A program made the position numbers and the translations under genes. From Magnetospirillum sp. XM-1 (GTDB lineage Bacteria > Pseudomonadota > Alphaproteobacteria > Rhodospirillales > Magnetospirillaceae), in assembly GCF_001511835.1 (NCBI RefSeq), contig NZ_LN997848.1, positions 2,756,001 to 2,820,000 of the forward strand: a DNA stretch of 64,000 nucleotides, written 5' to 3'. The notes below the pieces were generated by a model that was given only the letters and a program-made list of their open reading frames with translations, was not told where the DNA came from and did no database searches. Position 1 is the first letter of the stretch, and the number at the start of each line of letters is the position of its first letter. Positions 18,278 to 27,466 of the stretch are shown here, one piece after another.

Positions 18278-19222
18278 TTACCACATATGCCTGCGCCGGG
18301 GGTGCGCTGCCCAAGCGTATCGGGCCTGCGCGGAGGGAGTAGGTGCGTACCGTAAGCCGGGGCCGAATACCAGCCGTTGGGGAGCGTGGGGGAGGGGAGG
18401 GGCCAGATCTTGCAGGCGGGCGATGCGCTCGCTGGTGCTGGGATGGGTGCGGATCAGCTGCCACCAGCCGGTGGGCGCGAAGGAGCCGTGGCGGCGTTCC
18501 AGGCGGCCCAGCGCCGAGATGAGCCCCAGGGGCGAGCCGCACAACCGCGCCGCCTCGGAATCGGCGGCGAATTCCCGGGTGCGCGACAGCCGCAGGCGCA
18601 GCAGGTCGCAGCCGATGGGCGACAGGGCCAGAAGGACGATGGCCGGAAGGTTCGGCGCCGCCTCGCCCGCCAGCATGTCGGGCAGGAGGACGGCCAGCAG
18701 GATCAAGGTGGCGGCCGCCAGGGCATGGGTGAGGTGGCCGGCGGTGTCGGCCAGGCGCAGCAGCTTGAGGTCGCCGGCCCGGATATGGGCGATCTCGTGG
18801 GCAAGGATCGCGGCGATCTCCTCCGGCGAAAAGCGCCCGAGCGCGCCTTCCGACAGGGCGATGGCGCAATGGCGCCCCCAGCCGGTGGACAGGGCGATGA
18901 CGGAGGCCGAGGGAATGATCAGCAGGGGAGGAACCGTCTCGAGCTCGGCGCGGCGGCACAGCTCCATGTGGATGCGCCACAGCCCCGGCGCCGCCTGGAA
19001 CGGCAGCGGACGGGCACGGTAGAGGGTGCGCAGCAAGGCGACGGAATTGCCGGGACTGATCGCCAGCGCCAGCGCCGTCCCGGCCAGGGCAGCCACAACC
19101 CCCAGCCCGCCCGCCAGCAGCCAGCCGGCCAGGGACATCAGCGAGGCGATGGCGGCCAGGACCAGGACGGTGTCGCGGCGGTTGCGCCGGGCCTGATCCT
19201 TAAGCGACAGATAGTCCAGCAT
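18278..19222 (-). CDS. M48-family membrane zinc metalloprotease (HtpX-like)
   Basis: 314 aa. Two N-terminal membrane helices lie at about 18-55. The gluzincin motif HEIAH is at 142-146 and the third zinc ligand is probably the Glu of REFAADSEAARL. This is the HtpX/Ste24 type of protease that degrades or processes membrane proteins under envelope stress. Only one further hydrophobic region (about 150-200) follows. An Hsp20 gene ends 59 nt upstream on the same strand, so the two may form a stress operon. Confidence 0.88.
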   Translation of the reverse strand: MLDYLSLKDQARRNRRDTVLVLAAIASLMSLAGWLLAGGLGVVAALAGTALALAISPGNSVALLRTLYRARPLPFQAAPGLWRIHMELCRRAELETVPPLLIIPSASVIALSTGWGRHCAIALSEGALGRFSPEEIAAILAHEIAHIRAGDLKLLRLADTAGHLTHALAAATLILLAVLLPDMLAGEAAPNLPAIVLLALSPIGCDLLRLRLSRTREFAADSEAARLCGSPLGLISALGRLERRHGSFAPTGWWQLIRTHPSTSERIARLQDLAPPLPHAPQRLVFGPGLRYAPTPSAQARYAWAAHPRRRHMW

Positions 19223-19281
19223 GGGACGTTTCCCGCGAAGACCGGGCGCCGCCCGGATGCGCGGCGCCCGGGAGGTTCACG

Positions 19282-19761
19282 CTATTTGGCGGCGATGGGA
19301 ATCTTGCGTCCCGTTTCCTTCGGCCGCTCGACCTTGGGCAGGGTGACGGTCAGAACGCCGTTCTCGACCTTGGCCAGGGTGGCGTTCTCGTCCACGTCGC
19401 CCACGGCAACCGAACGTTCGAAATGGCCGAACCAGCGTTCGGACATCACGCCCCGCTCGGTCTTTTCCTCGGATTCGGTCTTCTTCTCGCCCTTCAGGGT
19501 AAGGATGCCGTCATGCAGGCTGAGTTCGACGTCGTCCGGCCCCAGGCCGGGCAGCTCGGCGACGACGGACACCGTCTTGTCCTCGTCGCGCACCTCCAGG
19601 GTGGGGAAGCGGTGGCCGGCGAAGACGGTCGGCACGTCGAAGCCGTGCCAAAGGTCGTCGAACATGCGGTTGATGCCGCGCTGCAGCGCGAAGAACGGGT
19701 CAAGGCGCCCCTCGCGGGAGGCCAGAGGCGTGTGGCCCTTGGGAATCATGGTGCGGTTCAT
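19282..19761 (-). CDS. Small heat shock protein, Hsp20/alpha-crystallin family
   Basis: 159-aa chaperone with an alpha-crystallin domain (about 50-150) containing VSVVAELPGLGPDDVELSL and the C-terminal KVENGVLTVTLPKVE, followed by a short IPI-type tail (KIPIAAK) used in oligomer contacts. It binds unfolding proteins without ATP. GGAGGA lies eight bases before the ATG. I did not find a convincing sigma-32 promoter or ROSE-type RNA thermometer upstream by eye. Confidence 0.93.
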   Translation of the reverse strand: MNRTMIPKGHTPLASREGRLDPFFALQRGINRMFDDLWHGFDVPTVFAGHRFPTLEVRDEDKTVSVVAELPGLGPDDVELSLHDGILTLKGEKKTESEEKTERGVMSERWFGHFERSVAVGDVDENATLAKVENGVLTVTLPKVERPKETGRKIPIAAK

Positions 19762-20348
19762 GATTGTCCTCCATCGGAGATGTTGCTCGTCCGCATGCCG
19801 CGCTGCCCGGGACGGGTGGAACGTTGCCGATGGCCGGCTCGACGCCTGGGTCTTGGAAAGCCCCGGCGCTCACCCGCGCCCGCACGCGGCGGCACGCGTT
19901 TGGCAAGGCTTCGCTCGAACACCTTGCCCTCTGTTCGATGTAGGGTGATACTGCGCGCCGTCAAGGGCCGGTTTCGTCATTGAAATCAGCCTGTTGCGCA
20001 TGCCGGGCATGAGGCTGCCGAATGGCTTTCGCGATCATTACCAAAGGTTAATCGCGGTGAAATGCTGCGGTAACGTCTCGCCTGCCATGATCCGCTTCAT
20101 CAGGTTGGAGACGGCGGTCGGCGGCAAGTTTGCGCTCCACGCCAAAGCCTCTCGAACCCGGCGGAATTGAACTCCCCGCCGCAAGGCTAGCCGCTTCTTC
20201 CCCCCGAGCGGCGACGTCGAACGACCGGCAGCGTCCCCCCGTTGCCGGACACCGGAAAAAGGCCCCCGCGCTCTCCCCCCTGGCGCGGGGGCTTTTCGTT
20301 GGGGGTGGTTGATTGTATGGTCCCCGGCACAACAGGATACATGGGCAG
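19762..20348. other. 587-base gap without a convincing protein gene
   Basis: This stretch between hsp20 and the response regulator holds a symmetric hairpin at 20030-20056 (CGCGAT...ATCGCG with a further imperfect inner stem), a short hairpin CCGGCA...TGCCGG at 20225-20248, and the strong terminator at 20262-20292. Only very short open frames exist, none with a good ribosome site. A small RNA ending at the terminator is possible. The left part must contain the hsp20 promoter. Confidence 0.5.
20257..20297 (+). terminator. Strong bidirectional hairpin terminator
   Basis: GCCCCCGCG (20262-20270) pairs with CGCGGGGGC (20284-20292), flanked by AAAAAG on the left and CTTTT on the right, so it can terminate transcription from either side. 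No annotated gene ends just upstream on the plus strand, so the transcript it ends is unidentified; see the gap entry. Confidence 0.75.
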
Positions 20349-21026
20349 ATGCGCATCCTTCTGATCGAGGACGACAGCGAAGCGGCGGCTTACATGGCCA
20401 AGGGCCTGAAAGAGGCCGGCCACGTGGTCGACCATGCCGCCACCGGCACCGACGGGCTGTTCCTGGCGACGTCCGAGCGCTGGGACGCCATGATCATCGA
20501 CCGCATGCTGCCCGGCCTGGACGGGCTGGCCATCATCCAGGCCCTGCGCGCCGCCGGCAACACCACGCCGGTCCTGGTGCTCTCGGCGCTGGGCAAGGTG
20601 GACGACCGGGTGCGCGGCCTGAAGGCGGGCGGCGACGATTATCTGGTCAAGCCCTACGCCTTCGCCGAATTGCTGGCCCGTATCGAGGCGCTGTCGCGCC
20701 GCGTGTCCACCTCCCAGCCCGAGACCCGCCTCAAGGTCGAGGACCTGGAGATGGACCTGCTGGCCCGCGCGGTGACGCGGGGCGGCCAGGAGATCGACCT
20801 GCAGCCGCGGGAATTCCGCCTGCTGGAATACCTCATGCGCCACGCCGGCCAGGTGGTGACGCGCACCATGCTGCTGGAGAACGTCTGGGAATACCATTTC
20901 GACCCCCAGACCAACCTGATCGACGTGCATATCAGCCGGTTGCGCCAGAAGGTGGACAAGGATTTCGAACTGCCGCTGATCCATACGGTTCGCGGCGCCG
21001 GATACACCCTTCGTGCGGCCCGCTAG
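20349..21026 (+). CDS. OmpR-family response regulator
   Basis: 225 aa starting MRILLIEDDSEAA. The receiver domain has the acidic pair E8/D9, phospho-acceptor D51 in IIDRMLPG, and the conserved Lys in VKPYAF near 102. A winged-helix DNA-binding domain (about 130-222) follows, with LQPREFRLLEYLMRHAGQVV and the recognition segment DVHISRLRQKVD. The gene overlaps the cognate kinase gene by 14 nt, so the two form a translationally coupled pair. The signal is unknown. Confidence 0.96.
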   Translation: MRILLIEDDSEAAAYMAKGLKEAGHVVDHAATGTDGLFLATSERWDAMIIDRMLPGLDGLAIIQALRAAGNTTPVLVLSALGKVDDRVRGLKAGGDDYLVKPYAFAELLARIEALSRRVSTSQPETRLKVEDLEMDLLARAVTRGGQEIDLQPREFRLLEYLMRHAGQVVTRTMLLENVWEYHFDPQTNLIDVHISRLRQKVDKDFELPLIHTVRGAGYTLRAAR

Positions 21027-22398
21027 CCTCCTTCGCACCACCACCTTCCGGCTGGCGCTGAGCTATCTCGGCATCTTCACGGTCTCCGCCATCGCGCTGC
21101 TGGCGCTGGTGTCGTGGAGCACCACCATGTTCATCGAATGGCAGGTTCAGGAAACGGTGGAGGCCGAGGCCACCGGCCTGTCCGAGGTCTATCACTCGCG
21201 CGATCTGGGCGGCCTGGCCGAGATCATCGGCAGCCGCATGCGCCAGGACATCGAAAGCCGCAACACCTATCTGCTGATGGGCCATTCCGGCCATATCCTG
21301 GCCGGCAACATCAAATCGTGGCCCGCCGAGGTTTCCAGCCAGCTGGGCTGGGTGCGCTTCCGGGTGCTGCAACTGGGCACCGTCGGCCCCGGGAACGAGG
21401 TGCTGGCCCACGTCTACGAACTGGCCGACGGCTACCGCCTGCTGGTCGGGCGTTCGCTGGCCGACGCCAAGCGGGTGAAGTCGGCCATCAACCGGGCGCT
21501 GGGCTGGGGTCTGGCGCTGACCATCCTGCTGGGCGTGGTGGGCGGCTACTTCACCAGCCGCCACCTGCTGCAGCGCGTCGAGGAGATGAGCCGCACGGCC
21601 CGGCGCATCTTCGGCGGCGACATGAGCCAGCGCATGCAGGTCTCCGGCATCGAGGACGAGTTCGATTCGCTCGCCGAAAGCTTCAACGAGATGATGGACG
21701 AGCTGGAGCGCCTGCTGGAGGGCATCCGCACCGTCTCGGACAACATCGCCCACGATTTGCGCACGCCCTTGAACCGCCTGCGCTCGCGCATCGACCTGGT
21801 GCTGCTGGGCGAAGGCGATTGCGACGCCTATCGCCGCACGCTGGAGGAAACCCTGGCCGAGGCCGACCATCTGCTGGCCACCTTCAACGCCATCCTGACC
21901 ATCAGCCACGCTGAATCAGCGGCGCGCCTCGACCGGTTCGAGGTCATCGATCCCGCCACCCTGGCCGCCGACGTGGTCGAGCTGTACGAGCCCCTGGCCG
22001 AGGAGAAGGGCATCCGCCTCCAATGCCGGGCCGACGAAGGCGGCCTCGCGCTCAAGGTCGACCGCCACCTGCTGTTCCAGGCGCTGGCCAATCTGGTGGA
22101 CAACGCCGTCAAGTACACCCCATCGGGCGGCGAGGTCACGGTTGCCGTCGAGGGAGGTTCCGGCTCGGTGGCCATATCCGTGGTCGACAGCGGCCCCGGC
22201 ATTCCCGAGGATTCGCGTGAAAGCGTGCTGGAGCGCTTCGTCCGCCTGGACGCCACCCGCTCGACGCCGGGCAACGGACTTGGCCTGTCGCTGGTCCAGG
22301 CGGTGGCCCGGCTGCACGGCGCCAAGCTGTCGCTGGGCGACAATCAGCCGGGACTGGCGGTGCGGATGGAATTCACCGTGAAAGATCTCCCGGCTTGA
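21013..22398 (+). CDS. Membrane sensor histidine kinase
   Basis: 461 aa from a GTG at 21013 inside the end of the response regulator gene. Two membrane helices (about 12-35 and 160-182) frame a periplasmic sensor of about 120 residues; a HAMP domain follows (about 183-236). The phospho-acceptor is H247 in IAHDLRTPLNRLRS. ATP-binding boxes are LVDNAVKYTP, VVDSGPGIPED and GNGLGLSLVQAV. It should phosphorylate the OmpR-type regulator encoded immediately upstream. Confidence 0.95.
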   Translation: MRPASLLRTTTFRLALSYLGIFTVSAIALLALVSWSTTMFIEWQVQETVEAEATGLSEVYHSRDLGGLAEIIGSRMRQDIESRNTYLLMGHSGHILAGNIKSWPAEVSSQLGWVRFRVLQLGTVGPGNEVLAHVYELADGYRLLVGRSLADAKRVKSAINRALGWGLALTILLGVVGGYFTSRHLLQRVEEMSRTARRIFGGDMSQRMQVSGIEDEFDSLAESFNEMMDELERLLEGIRTVSDNIAHDLRTPLNRLRSRIDLVLLGEGDCDAYRRTLEETLAEADHLLATFNAILTISHAESAARLDRFEVIDPATLAADVVELYEPLAEEKGIRLQCRADEGGLALKVDRHLLFQALANLVDNAVKYTPSGGEVTVAVEGGSGSVAISVVDSGPGIPEDSRESVLERFVRLDATRSTPGNGLGLSLVQAVARLHGAKLSLGDNQPGLAVRMEFTVKDLPA

Positions 22399-23128
22399 AG
22401 CGCAGGATCATCTGACGCGGCCAGCCCTTGCCGTCGTCGGGCGGCAATTGCAGCGGCTGGGCCATGCGCAGCGCCAGCAGGAAGGTTTCCAGCATGCGCT
22501 TGGTGGTGCCGTCCGGCAGCTTTGAATAGCCCTTGATCGCCGCATCCGGATTCCACGGCGCGTCCTTGTGCATGGGACCCGACAGGGTGCCGTCGCGGTT
22601 GATCAGCAGGCTGGCGCTCAACACCATGTCGCTGCCCCGCAAGGCGCCGGAATTGAAGTGCCACATGGCGATGACCTGGGCCAGGACCTTGTCCTGGGCG
22701 CTTTGGGCCAGGTTGCCGGCGGCCTGGGCCGGGCGCGACAATGCCCCGGTGTCGGCCGACAGGCCGGGGCCGGACTGGGCCGCGTGGGGGGCGGGGTCCG
22801 GGCGTTGGGCCGGGCGTGGCGTCGATGACTTCTCCGCCAGTGGCGCGGATTGCAGCTGCGGACGCTGCAACGGCGGGGGCGATGGCTGGGGGGGCGTTTC
22901 AGTCTTGGGCGGCGGCTCGGGCTGGGCCGGTGGTTCGGGTGGTGGCTGTGGCTTCACCGGCCTGGGCGGTTCGGAAACCACCTCGACCTCCATGCTCCGC
23001 TCGGACCGCTCCTTGGGAAACAGATCGGGCAGGACCTCGACCTGCAGCAGCAGGGCGATCAGCACATGCAGCGCCGCCGACAGGAAGAGGGCGGCCACCA
23101 GCCGCCGGTCCGCCATTTCCGCATGCAT
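22373..23128 (-). CDS. TolA/TonB-like envelope-spanning protein
   Basis: 251 aa from the ATG at 23128. It has one N-terminal membrane anchor (ALFLSAALHVLIALLLQVEV, about 11-30), then a Pro/Gln/Glu-rich linker (about 50-140) of the kind that spans the periplasm, and a C-terminal globular domain (LAQVIAMWHFNSGALRG onward) resembling the TolA/TonB C-terminal fold. No ExbB/TolQ partner is adjacent. It overlaps the upstream MFS gene by one base (TGATG) and is convergent with the histidine kinase gene, overlapping it by 26 nt. Role in energy transduction is inferred from architecture. Confidence 0.75.
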   Translation of the reverse strand: MHAEMADRRLVAALFLSAALHVLIALLLQVEVLPDLFPKERSERSMEVEVVSEPPRPVKPQPPPEPPAQPEPPPKTETPPQPSPPPLQRPQLQSAPLAEKSSTPRPAQRPDPAPHAAQSGPGLSADTGALSRPAQAAGNLAQSAQDKVLAQVIAMWHFNSGALRGSDMVLSASLLINRDGTLSGPMHKDAPWNPDAAIKGYSKLPDGTTKRMLETFLLALRMAQPLQLPPDDGKGWPRQMILRFKPGDLSR

Positions 23129-24381
23129 CAATGGGATTCCGCCCGGCAGGCCGGAATCTGCCAGATCAGGGCCAGCAGGGTCAGCACGGCGGGCACGCCC
23201 AGGCCCACCGCCCAGGCCACCGGCGGCCAATGGCCGTCCACCTTGTCCCACAGGCCGATCAACGCACCCAATCCCCACTGGATGATGAAGGCGGCGACGA
23301 AGATGGTGAGGTTCAGGCTGGTGTTGACGCGACCGGCCAGGCGCAGCGGAAAGCGCCGGGTCAGCACCGCGTAATTGATCGAGCAGGCGGTGCCGGTGAG
23401 CCCGTAAAAGGCGGCCAGGGCCAAGGGCGCGGCGCTCCAACCGGCGGCCATGGCGCCCAGCGCCAGAACGTGCAGGCCCATGCCGACCGCGCCCTGGGTG
23501 ATGGGCGGAATGCCCAGCTTCTCCAGCTTTTCCGCCATGGCGCCCACCGACAGATAGCCCAGTGCCATGGCCGCCGCCATCACGGTCAGGCCGGTGGCCG
23601 ACTGGTCGGGGGTGAAGCCGGCCGCGTCGCGCAGCCAGGGGCCCGCCCACAGGCCCTGGATGGACATGAAGCTGCCCATGGACAGCATGGTGGCCGGAGC
23701 GACCCGCCAGAAGCCGGCGTCACGGTAGATCTCGGCCACCTCGGCGATCTGGGCGCGCAGGCCGCCGGCTCCCGGCGGCGGGTGGCGGTCGGGGACGGCC
23801 GCCCACAGGAACGTGCTGGCGCCCAGCGTCAGGATGGCGACGCCGGCATAGACGCCGCGCCAGTCGGTCATGTGCAGGGCGGCCTGGACCGGGGCGGTGG
23901 CGGCGATGGCTCCCAGTCCGCCGGCGCCCAGGATGATGCCGTTCATCAGCGGGATGCGGGGGGGAGGGAAGAACTGGACGTTGGCCTTCAGCGCCGCCAT
24001 CAGGCAGGACGACACGCCGAATCCCACCAGGGCGCGCCCGACCACCAGGGCGGGGACCGATTCGGCCAGGGAGAAGGCGAAGGCCCCCGCGGCGGCGAAG
24101 CACAGCAGGATGCTTTCCACCCGGCGGGGCCCGAAACGGTCGAGCAGGATGCCCAGCGGCAGCTGGGCGGCGGCGAAGGTCATGAAGTAGATGCCGGTCA
24201 TCAGGCCGATGTCGCCGCCGTCCAGGTGGATGGCGCGGCCGATCTCGGGGGCCAGCACCGCGTTCACCGTCCGGTAGAGATAGGACAGGAAATAGCCGGC
24301 CGCGAAGGGCAGGACCACACGCCCCAACATGGCGGACACGGTAGGCTGGGCGGAAGACGGCACCGATGGGATCCTTGGCAA
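23128..24381 (-). CDS. Major facilitator superfamily transporter
   Basis: About 417 aa from a TTG at 24381, chosen because GGGGA sits seven bases upstream; an ATG at 24330 would give a protein 17 residues shorter with no visible ribosome site. Twelve hydrophobic segments can be followed, beginning LPFAAGYFLSYLYRTVNAVL, with the MFS loop motif ILLDRFGPRRVES between helices 2 and 3. The substrate is not evident. It is followed in overlap by the TolA/TonB-like gene. Confidence 0.87.
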   Translation of the reverse strand: MPRIPSVPSSAQPTVSAMLGRVVLPFAAGYFLSYLYRTVNAVLAPEIGRAIHLDGGDIGLMTGIYFMTFAAAQLPLGILLDRFGPRRVESILLCFAAAGAFAFSLAESVPALVVGRALVGFGVSSCLMAALKANVQFFPPPRIPLMNGIILGAGGLGAIAATAPVQAALHMTDWRGVYAGVAILTLGASTFLWAAVPDRHPPPGAGGLRAQIAEVAEIYRDAGFWRVAPATMLSMGSFMSIQGLWAGPWLRDAAGFTPDQSATGLTVMAAAMALGYLSVGAMAEKLEKLGIPPITQGAVGMGLHVLALGAMAAGWSAAPLALAAFYGLTGTACSINYAVLTRRFPLRLAGRVNTSLNLTIFVAAFIIQWGLGALIGLWDKVDGHWPPVAWAVGLGVPAVLTLLALIWQIPACRAESH

Positions 24382-24560
24382 GCGAATATCCCCATGGAAG
24401 ACAGGGGCCGCGGCCGCGAGCAACTGAAAAATTCTCAACGGGCCATGCGCCTTGGAAGGGCACCGTCGGTTTTCCGCAATTCGGATAACCGCAATCGACA
24501 GGAACACGCCCGAACGGGTAGGAAGCGCGAAATATCCGCATCCCATCGAGGAATACGCCG

Positions 24561-25808
24561 ATGAAGCGCCTGACCAGTCATCTCTATTTCTGGGTTCTGC
24601 TCGCCATTTTCGCCGGCGGCACCCTCGGCTACTTCTATCCCGATGTCGGCGTCAGCCTGAAGCCCCTGGGCGATGGCTTCATCTCGTTGGTCAAGATGCT
24701 GATCAGCCCGGTGATCTTCTGCACCGTGGTGCTGGGCATCGCGGGCGCCGGCGACATGAAGAAGGTCGGCCGCGTCGGCGGCAAGGCGCTGCTGTACTTC
24801 GAGGTGGTGTCCACCTTCGCCCTGGTCATCGGTCTGGTGGTGATGACCGTGCTCAAGCCCGGCGACGGCTTCCACGCCGACCCCGCCCAGCTGGACGCCA
24901 AGGCGGTGGCCAAGTACGCCAAGGCCGCCACCGAGCAGAGCACCGTCGACTTCATCCTGCACATCATCCCCAAGACCCTGGTGGACGCCTTCACCGGTTC
25001 GGGCGACCTGCTGCAGGTGCTGCTGGTGGCCATCCTGTTCGGCTACGCCATGACCCATATGGGCCGGGCCGGCCAGGGCGTGCATATGTTCATCGAGGAA
25101 TGCTCGCACATCTTCTTCGCCATGATGAACACCATCATGAAGGTCGCCCCCCTGGGTGCCGGTGGCGCCATGGCCTTCACCATCGGCAAGTACGGCGTGG
25201 CCGCGCTGAAGCCGTTGGCCGCGCTGATGGGCAGCTTCTACCTCACCTGCTTCCTGTTCGTGGTGGTCGTGCTGGGCGCCATCGCCCTGGTGGTTGGTTT
25301 CAACATCTTCAAGTTCATCGCCTACATCAAGGAAGAGCTGCTGACCGTGCTGGGCACCTCGTCCTCGGAATCGGCCCTGGTGCCGCTGATGAACAAGCTG
25401 GAAGCCATGGGCTGCTCCAAGTCGGTGGTCGGCCTGGTGGTTCCCTCGGGCTATTCCTTCAACCTGGACGGCACCAACATCTACCTGACCATGGCGGCCC
25501 TGTTCGTCGCCCAGGCGCTGGACATCGAGCTGACCTTCACCCAGCAGATCACCCTGCTCGGCGTGGCGATGCTGACCTCGAAGGGCGCCTCGGGCGTCAC
25601 CGGCGCCGGCTTCATCACGCTCGCCGCCACCCTGGCGGTGGTTCCCTCGGTTCCGGTGGCCGGCCTGGCCCTGATCCTGGGCATCGACCGCTTCATGTCC
25701 GAGGCCCGCGCGCTGACCAATTTCGTCGGCAACGGCGTGGCCGCGGTGGTGGTCTCCAAGTGGGAGAAGGAACTGGACCACGACAAGATGAAGGAGGTTC
25801 TGGGCTAG
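24561..25808 (+). CDS. dctA: C4-dicarboxylate:cation symporter DctA (DAACS family)
   Basis: 415-aa inner-membrane transporter for succinate, fumarate and malate. The family's serine-rich re-entrant loop appears as [20 protein letters not shown] and the second signature as [37 protein letters not shown] and [15 protein letters not shown] are further landmarks. Length is typical. The gene is monocistronic, ending at the terminator hairpin at 25835-25866. No dctBD two-component genes are adjacent. Confidence 0.95.
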   Translation: MKRLTSHLYFWVLLAIFAGGTLGYFYPDVGVSLKPLGDGFISLVKMLISPVIFCTVVLGIAGAGDMKKVGRVGGKALLYFEVVSTFALVIGLVVMTVLKPGDGFHADPAQLDAKAVAKYAKAATEQSTVDFILHIIPKTLVDAFTGSGDLLQVLLVAILFGYAMTHMGRAGQGVHMFIEECSHIFFAMMNTIMKVAPLGAGGAMAFTIGKYGVAALKPLAALMGSFYLTCFLFVVVVLGAIALVVGFNIFKFIAYIKEELLTVLGTSSSESALVPLMNKLEAMGCSKSVVGLVVPSGYSFNLDGTNIYLTMAALFVAQALDIELTFTQQITLLGVAMLTSKGASGVTGAGFITLAATLAVVPSVPVAGLALILGIDRFMSEARALTNFVGNGVAAVVVSKWEKELDHDKMKEVLG

Positions 25809-25834
25809 GCTGTCCCCCCACCCCAGGACCAAAC

Positions 25835-25870
25835 TGGGCCCGTTCAGCCGACGCTGGACGGGCCCATTTT
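25835..25870 (+). terminator. Terminator shared by dctA and the hemerythrin gene
   Basis: TGGGCCCGT (25835-25843) pairs with ACGGGCCCA (25858-25866) and the inner CAGC pairs with GCTG, followed by TTTTC. The stop codon of the minus-strand hemerythrin gene (25844-25846) lies inside the stem-loop, so the last codons of that gene form part of the hairpin. Confidence 0.8.
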
Positions 25871-26248
25871 CATGGTGATCCAGCCCTTGTAGCCGTGGTC
25901 GGCGTCGATGATGTGGTAGGACAGCCAGGTGGACAGTTCCTTGATGATCTCCTGGCGGATGGCGGCCGGGTCGCCCTGTCCCCAGCGGGCCCGCAGACCG
26001 GCCACCGTGGCGCGGAAATCCTCGTGCTGCTGGAGGTGCTCGGTCAGGAACGGGTAGCCGACTTCGATCATGAGGCGTTCCTCGCGGTCGAAATGGGCAA
26101 GCACGTAATGCTCCAGGGCCTGAATCTGGGCGTCGATCAGCTCGACCTCGCACGGGCCCTGGGACAGGGTGGCAAGCACCTCGAACAGGCTCCGGTGTTC
26201 GGCGTCCAGTTCGGAGTGTCCGACTTCGTAGAGGGGATTCCATTCCAA
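25844..26248 (-). CDS. Bacteriohemerythrin
   Basis: 134 aa if translation starts at the TTG at 26248 (AGGA eleven bases upstream), which gives the family-typical opening LEWNPLYEVGHSELDAEHR; a longer GTG-started frame from 26308 reads through a palindrome and looks unnatural. All ligands of the di-iron oxygen-binding site are present: H18, H52, E56, H71, H75, H112 and D116. Such proteins bind O2 for storage, delivery or sensing in microaerobic bacteria. It is a stand-alone domain. A 12-bp-arm palindrome lies 22 nt upstream. Confidence 0.9.
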   Translation of the reverse strand: MEWNPLYEVGHSELDAEHRSLFEVLATLSQGPCEVELIDAQIQALEHYVLAHFDREERLMIEVGYPFLTEHLQQHEDFRATVAGLRARWGQGDPAAIRQEIIKELSTWLSYHIIDADHGYKGWITMKMGPSSVG

Positions 26249-26269
26249 GGAAAGGTGTGTCCTGCAACA

Positions 26270-26298
26270 ATTGGACGGCGAGGATATCGCCGTCCAAT
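26270..26298. repeat. Perfect inverted repeat upstream of hemerythrin
   Basis: ATTGGACGGCGA (26270-26281) and TCGCCGTCCAAT (26287-26298) are perfect 12-bp arms around a 5-nt loop. It lies between the end of the old-yellow-enzyme gene and the hemerythrin start. No T-tract follows on either strand, so it could be an atypical terminator for the upstream gene, an operator, or a 5' leader hairpin of the hemerythrin mRNA. Confidence 0.6.
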
Positions 26299-26347
26299 CT
26301 TCAGGCACAATATGCGGATGTCCGATACGCCTTTAGGAGTGGAGCGG

Positions 26348-27466
26348 CTATTCCGCCGCCATACGGGGGCGTGCCAGGGCGATGCCCGGCCAGGCCCGCG
26401 CCCCGGCGGCCCGGTATTGCGGCGGATAGCTCATCTCGGCCCCCAGCACCTGGGCGGCGTGCCAGACCCAGCGGGGATTGTCGAGGAAACCGCGTCCGAT
26501 GGCGATCAGGTCGGCGGTGCCGTCCCTCAGGGCGGCTTCGGCCTGTTCGGGCGTGGCGATCAGTCCGACGGCGCGGGTGGGAATTCCCGCCTCGCGGCGG
26601 ATGCGCGCCGCCAGGTCGATCTGGTAGCCGGGGCCCAGGGGGATCTTGGCATAGGACACCAGCCCGCCCGACGAGACGCAGACGAAGTCGATGCCGGCCG
26701 CCTTGAATTCCCTGGCGTAGATCACCGCCTGATCGGCGTCCCAGCCGCCGTCCACCCAGTCGGTGGCGCTGATGCGCAGGCCCAGGGCTTTGTCGGCGGG
26801 CCAGACCTCGCGCACCGCCCGGATGACCTCCAGCGGAAAGCGCATGCGGTTTTCCAGGGAACCGCCGTATTCGTCGTCGCGCTGGTTGGACAGCGGCGAC
26901 AGGAACTGGTGCAGCAGGTAGCCATGGGCCGAATGGACCTCGATGAAGTCGAAGCCGACCCTGAACGCGCGCTTCGCCGCGTCCACGAAGGCCTGCTTCA
27001 GCCGGGCGAGATCGTCCCTGGTCGCCGCCTTGGGCGCCGGCCAGCCCTCGTCGAAGGCAATGGCCGAGGCGGAAATGGTCTGCCAGCCGTCGGGCGAGAA
27101 CTTGCCGCCCTCCCACGGCGGGGCGGAGCCACCCTTGCGCCCGGCATGGGCCAGCTGCACGCCGATGGCGCCGCCGCCGCCGAAGCCCTTGATCGCCGTC
27201 ACCAGCCGGGTGAAGGCCGCCTCGGTGGCGTCGTCGTACAGACCCAGGCATTTGGGCGAGATGCGGCCTTCCGGCGTCACGCCGGTGGCCTCGATCACCA
27301 CCATGCCGGGGCCCGACGCCGCCAGGGCGCCGTAATGCATCAGGTGCCAGTCCTGGGCGACGCCATCCACGGCCGAGTACTGGCACATGGGGGCGACGGC
27401 GACGCGGTTGGGGACGGTAAGCCCTCGGGCGGTGAAGGGCTGGAACAGCAAAGGCTGGGTGCTCAT
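26348..27466 (-). CDS. Old-yellow-enzyme-type NADH:flavin oxidoreductase (YqjM/XenA class)
   Basis: 372-aa FMN-dependent TIM barrel. It begins [21 protein letters not shown] and has the substrate/flavin motifs [50 protein letters not shown] and [12 protein letters not shown]. The cysteine in PMCQYS is characteristic of the thermophilic-like YqjM/XenA class. It reduces activated C=C bonds of electrophiles such as enones, quinones and nitro compounds. Its start overlaps the stop of the TetR gene (ATGA), making a nemRA-like regulator-reductase operon. Confidence 0.93.
   Translation of the reverse strand: MSTQPLLFQPFTARGLTVPNRVAVAPMCQYSAVDGVAQDWHLMHYGALAASGPGMVVIEATGVTPEGRISPKCLGLYDDATEAAFTRLVTAIKGFGGGGAIGVQLAHAGRKGGSAPPWEGGKFSPDGWQTISASAIAFDEGWPAPKAATRDDLARLKQAFVDAAKRAFRVGFDFIEVHSAHGYLLHQFLSPLSNQRDDEYGGSLENRMRFPLEVIRAVREVWPADKALGLRISATDWVDGGWDADQAVIYAREFKAAGIDFVCVSSGGLVSYAKIPLGPGYQIDLAARIRREAGIPTRAVGLIATPEQAEAALRDGTADLIAIGRGFLDNPRWVWHAAQVLGAEMSYPPQYRAAGARAWPGIALARPRMAAE

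Noticed and set aside
20060..20200. Possible tRNA or tmRNA piece (TTCAAT and TTCGAG strings on the minus strand)
   Set aside because: The stems next to these loops do not pair and no cloverleaf can be drawn.
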